Positions 61,889 through 64,000 of a stretch of DNA of 64,000 nt are shown piece after piece (position 1 is the first letter of the stretch; every line of letters starts with the position of its first letter). A model generated the notes under the pieces. The model made no database searches and had not been told where the DNA came from. It saw only the letters and a list, made by a program, of their open reading frames with translations. This DNA is from JALZAQ01 sp038253885 (GTDB lineage: Bacteria; Gemmatimonadota; Gemmatimonadetes; Gemmatimonadales; Gemmatimonadaceae): assembly GCA_038253885.1 (NCBI GenBank), contig JBBSGP010000012.1, positions 1-64,000 of the forward strand, read 5' to 3'. A program made the position numbers and the translations under genes.

Positions 61889-63115
61889 ATGTCGCTGAAC
61901 GCGTATCCCGACATCGAGAACACCGACTGGCGCGCGCGGGCGGCGGCCGTCATCCCCGGCGGGGCATCCACCGGGAGCAAGCGACCCGAAGCTCTGTTCG
62001 GCTCGGACGTCATTGCCGCTCCGGCTCACTACCTCAGCGCGCACGGCTGCACGATCGAGGCGGTGGATGGCACCGAGATCATCGACTGCACGATGGCACT
62101 CGGGAGCGTGGCGCTCGGTTACGGCGATGCCGCGGTCAGCGAGGCCGTGATGCACGCCGCGTCCGGCGGGAATGTATGCGGACTCTCCTCGCTCCACGAG
62201 ATCCTCGTCGCCGAACGGTTGTGCGACGTCATTCCCTGTGCCGAAAAAGTCCGCTTCCTGAAGACCGGAGCGGAGGCGGTGGCGGCGGCGGTCCGGATCG
62301 CTCGCACCGTCACCGGACGGGACACCGTGATCGGAGCGGGCTATTTTGGCTGGCTCGACTGGTGTCAAACGCAACCGGGTGTACCGGCAGGCGCACGCGC
62401 GGACTTCCGGGCCGTTCCCTTCGACGATGCTCCCGCGCTCGAGCGCGAAGTGGCCGAGGCCGGTGAGAGACTGGCAGCCATCGTGATCGAGCCCGTGGTG
62501 GAGCGTATCGCGTCGCCGGAATGGATCGGCGCGGCACGCCGGGCATGCGATGCTCGCGGAGCCGTGCTCATCTTCGACGAGCTCAAGACGGGGTTCCGCC
62601 TTCGCACCGGCGGGTACCAGGCGCTGACCAACGTGACACCGGACCTCGCCTGCTTCGGGAAGGCGATGGCCAACGGGTTCCCGCTCGCGGCCGTGGTCGG
62701 ACGGGAATCGGTGATGGACGGCGCGGCTCGCAGCTGGATCTCATCCACGCTCGCGAGCGAAGCCGTGGCGCTCGCGGCCGCCGGTGCCGTGCTCGACGCA
62801 CATGAATCCGAGGACATCTGTGCGTCGCTGTGGAGGATCGGCGAGGAGATGCGCGGCGCGGTCGCACGAGCGATCACCGCGAGCGGCGTGCGCGGGGTGA
62901 CGGTGGAGGGTATTCCTCCGATGTGGTTCCTCCGCTTCGACGAGCCTCTCCGCGAGCAGCGCTTTCTCGAGCTCGCGCTCGCTGCCGGAGTTCTGTTCAA
63001 GTGTGGCGCCTACAATTTTGCGGCGCTGGCGCACGACGAGGATGCGCTTCTCCGCATCGAGACGGCGGCCAGCGACGCGTTGGTGCAGATGCGGGACGAA
63101 GGCGCGCCGTCATGA
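61889..63115 (+). CDS. Class III aminotransferase (glutamate-1-semialdehyde aminomutase-like)
   Basis: 408 residues. PLP fold type I, class III: VIPGGASTGSKRPEALFG at the start (as in GSA aminomutase), GSVALGYGDAAVSEAV, KTGAEAVAAAVRIAR, IFDELKTGFRLRTGGY with the PLP-binding Asp, and the Schiff-base Lys in CFGKAMANGFPLAAV at about 257. It is unlikely to be HemL: the context is a carbohydrate locus, and many parallel enzymes aminate sugars or keto acids. It is coupled by ATGA overlap to the amidohydrolase that follows. Confidence 0.88.
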   Translation: MSLNAYPDIENTDWRARAAAVIPGGASTGSKRPEALFGSDVIAAPAHYLSAHGCTIEAVDGTEIIDCTMALGSVALGYGDAAVSEAVMHAASGGNVCGLSSLHEILVAERLCDVIPCAEKVRFLKTGAEAVAAAVRIARTVTGRDTVIGAGYFGWLDWCQTQPGVPAGARADFRAVPFDDAPALEREVAEAGERLAAIVIEPVVERIASPEWIGAARRACDARGAVLIFDELKTGFRLRTGGYQALTNVTPDLACFGKAMANGFPLAAVVGRESVMDGAARSWISSTLASEAVALAAAGAVLDAHESEDICASLWRIGEEMRGAVARAITASGVRGVTVEGIPPMWFLRFDEPLREQRFLELALAAGVLFKCGAYNFAALAHDEDALLRIETAASDALVQMRDEGAPS

Positions 63116-64000
63116 CCGATCGTCGTCCGTCGCTGGCTGGCGATGCGCCGCTCGTGGATGTGCATGCGCATTTCTTTCATCCCGGCTGCGGCCGCCACGA
63201 TTGGGCCGAGCGAAACCACTCGCGCCTGTGGGCTGGGGACCGCATCGGCATCACGGTTCACATCGGCTCGATCCTCGGCAGCTTCGGCTTCACGTCTCCC
63301 ACCTATTTCCCGTCGCCCGCCGATGTGAGCCGTGGCAACGATGAGATGCTCGCGCTCCAGCGACGCGAGCCGCAGCGCGTCCGCTGCTATGTCGTCGTCA
63401 ACCCCAACGACCAGCAGCACGCGCTCGACGAGATCGGGCGCTGCGTCGCAGCTGGCGCGGTCGGCGTCAAGCTCGCCGCCAGCCGGCGCGCCGATGACGC
63501 TCTGCTCGACCCCATAGCCGAGGAGGCCGAACGACGGCGTCTGCCGATCCTGCATCACATCTGGCAGCACCGCCGCCGTGATTGGCCCGGGCAGGAAGCA
63601 TCGGATGCCGTGGAGCTCGCCCGTCTCGCGGCACGCCATCCCCGGGTCTCGTTCATCCTAGCCCATATCGGCGGGGGAGGGGACTGGGCCCACAGCTTTC
63701 CGGCGGTCGAGGATCTTCCGAACATCCATCTCGATCTGTCGGGAAGTGGAGTCGATCGTGGAATGCTCGATAGCGCTTATCTGGCGGTCGGCGCTCAGCG
63801 CCTGCTATGGGGGTGCGACGTCACGATGGAGACTGGGTTGGCGAAGCTGCGTGCGCTCGACGTCATCGGGCTGACAGCGGACGAGATCGCCGATGTGCGC
63901 TGGCGGAACGCGCGCCGAATCTTTCCGCGCGCCGCCCTCCCGCGCATCCCCGTCGAGATGCCCACACCGGCCGCCGTCAGCGTGATCGGGATCGCCGCGC
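63112..64000 (+). CDS. Amidohydrolase family protein (partial, runs off right edge)
   Basis: At least 296 residues, open to the window end, from an ATG that overlaps the aminotransferase stop. An amidohydrolase TIM barrel of the COG2159 type: VDVHAHFFHPG with the metal-binding HxH at about 18-20, VVVNPNDQQHALDEI, AVGVKLAASRR, LPILHHIWQH, ILAHIGGGGDW with the second His set, and LLWGCDVTMETG with the metal Asp. Such enzymes decarboxylate or hydrolyse ring compounds. The partner aminotransferase suggests both work on one substrate. The 3' end lies outside. Confidence 0.85.
   Translation, partial: MTDRRPSLAGDAPLVDVHAHFFHPGCGRHDWAERNHSRLWAGDRIGITVHIGSILGSFGFTSPTYFPSPADVSRGNDEMLALQRREPQRVRCYVVVNPNDQQHALDEIGRCVAAGAVGVKLAASRRADDALLDPIAEEAERRRLPILHHIWQHRRRDWPGQEASDAVELARLAARHPRVSFILAHIGGGGDWAHSFPAVEDLPNIHLDLSGSGVDRGMLDSAYLAVGAQRLLWGCDVTMETGLAKLRALDVIGLTADEIADVRWRNARRIFPRAALPRIPVEMPTPAAVSVIGIAA

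Noticed and set aside
61889..63115. Assignment as HemL (glutamate-1-semialdehyde aminomutase)
   Set aside because: The fold matches, but the operon context is carbohydrate metabolism and no other heme genes are near.
1..64000. tRNA, rRNA, insertion sequences, phage or restriction genes
   Set aside because: Intergenic gaps are short and none showed a cloverleaf, a transposase-like protein or terminal inverted repeats.

Overview
High-GC, gene-dense bacterial DNA from a Gram-negative organism: there are outer-membrane beta-barrel proteins, Sec and Tat signal peptides and lipobox lipoproteins. The many secreted S9/M20/MA-type peptidases and amidohydrolases, the DUF4142 proteins and the TAnnTT-like -10 boxes are most like Gemmatimonadota (FCB group). 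That placement is inference from gene style; the window has no rRNA or other phylogenetic marker. I found no tRNA, rRNA, CRISPR array, insertion sequence or phage gene.

Layout. 0-2 kb: two tandem secreted PAP2-type proteins on the minus strand (the second runs off the left edge), then a cold-shock gene on the plus strand with a long leader holding a terminator-like hairpin. 2-5.6 kb: a damaged stretch with an acetamidase/formamidase gene (internal deletion and frameshifts), a GMC oxidoreductase (one frameshift) next to its intact Tat-exported small subunit, and a cupredoxin without a normal start. 5.8-14.3 kb: a giant cyclic beta-1,2-glucan synthase (GT84/GH94). 14.3-17.4 kb: a DUF4142 lipoprotein and a membrane PAS-GGDEF-EAL protein.

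17.5-27 kb: a plus-strand run of M20 amidohydrolase, deoxynucleoside kinase and S9 peptidase, leading into a tightly packed five-gene cassette of esterase, ATP-grasp ligase, circularly permuted ATP-grasp ligase, YbdK-type carboxylate-amine ligase and C26 gamma-glutamyl hydrolase. This looks like a pathway for a peptide-like or gamma-glutamyl small molecule and is the best candidate here for an uncharacterised system. 27-31.3 kb: minus-strand outer-membrane protein, large alpha/beta-hydrolase lipoprotein and imidazolonepropionase-like amidohydrolase.

31.4-39.1 kb: a translationally coupled plus-strand operon of GH9 glycoside hydrolase, outer-membrane barrel, Ig-like/LVIVD lipoprotein and a three-part metallopeptidase-propeller-barrel protein. 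Then come another S9 peptidase and a TPR membrane protein with a PEP-rich linker. 44.3-45.7 kb: an Fe-S-type HTH regulator divergent from a second DUF4142 gene, with a palindrome overlapping a near-consensus -35. 45.7-52.2 kb: PdxH, arginine decarboxylase, a broken cation:proton antiporter, superoxide dismutase, DedA protein, DUF488 protein and small membrane proteins. 52.2-64 kb: a carbohydrate locus with GH38 alpha-mannosidase, two Dpp-type permeases, a solute-binding lipoprotein, a heparinase II/III-like lyase with a CBM9-like tail, a TrmJ-like RNA methyltransferase, a class III aminotransferase and an amidohydrolase cut by the right edge.

Several plus-strand genes (GH94, PdxH, SpeA, GH38, perhaps GH9) have a TAnnnT hexamer ending only 5-9 bases before the start codon, which suggests leaderless transcripts.
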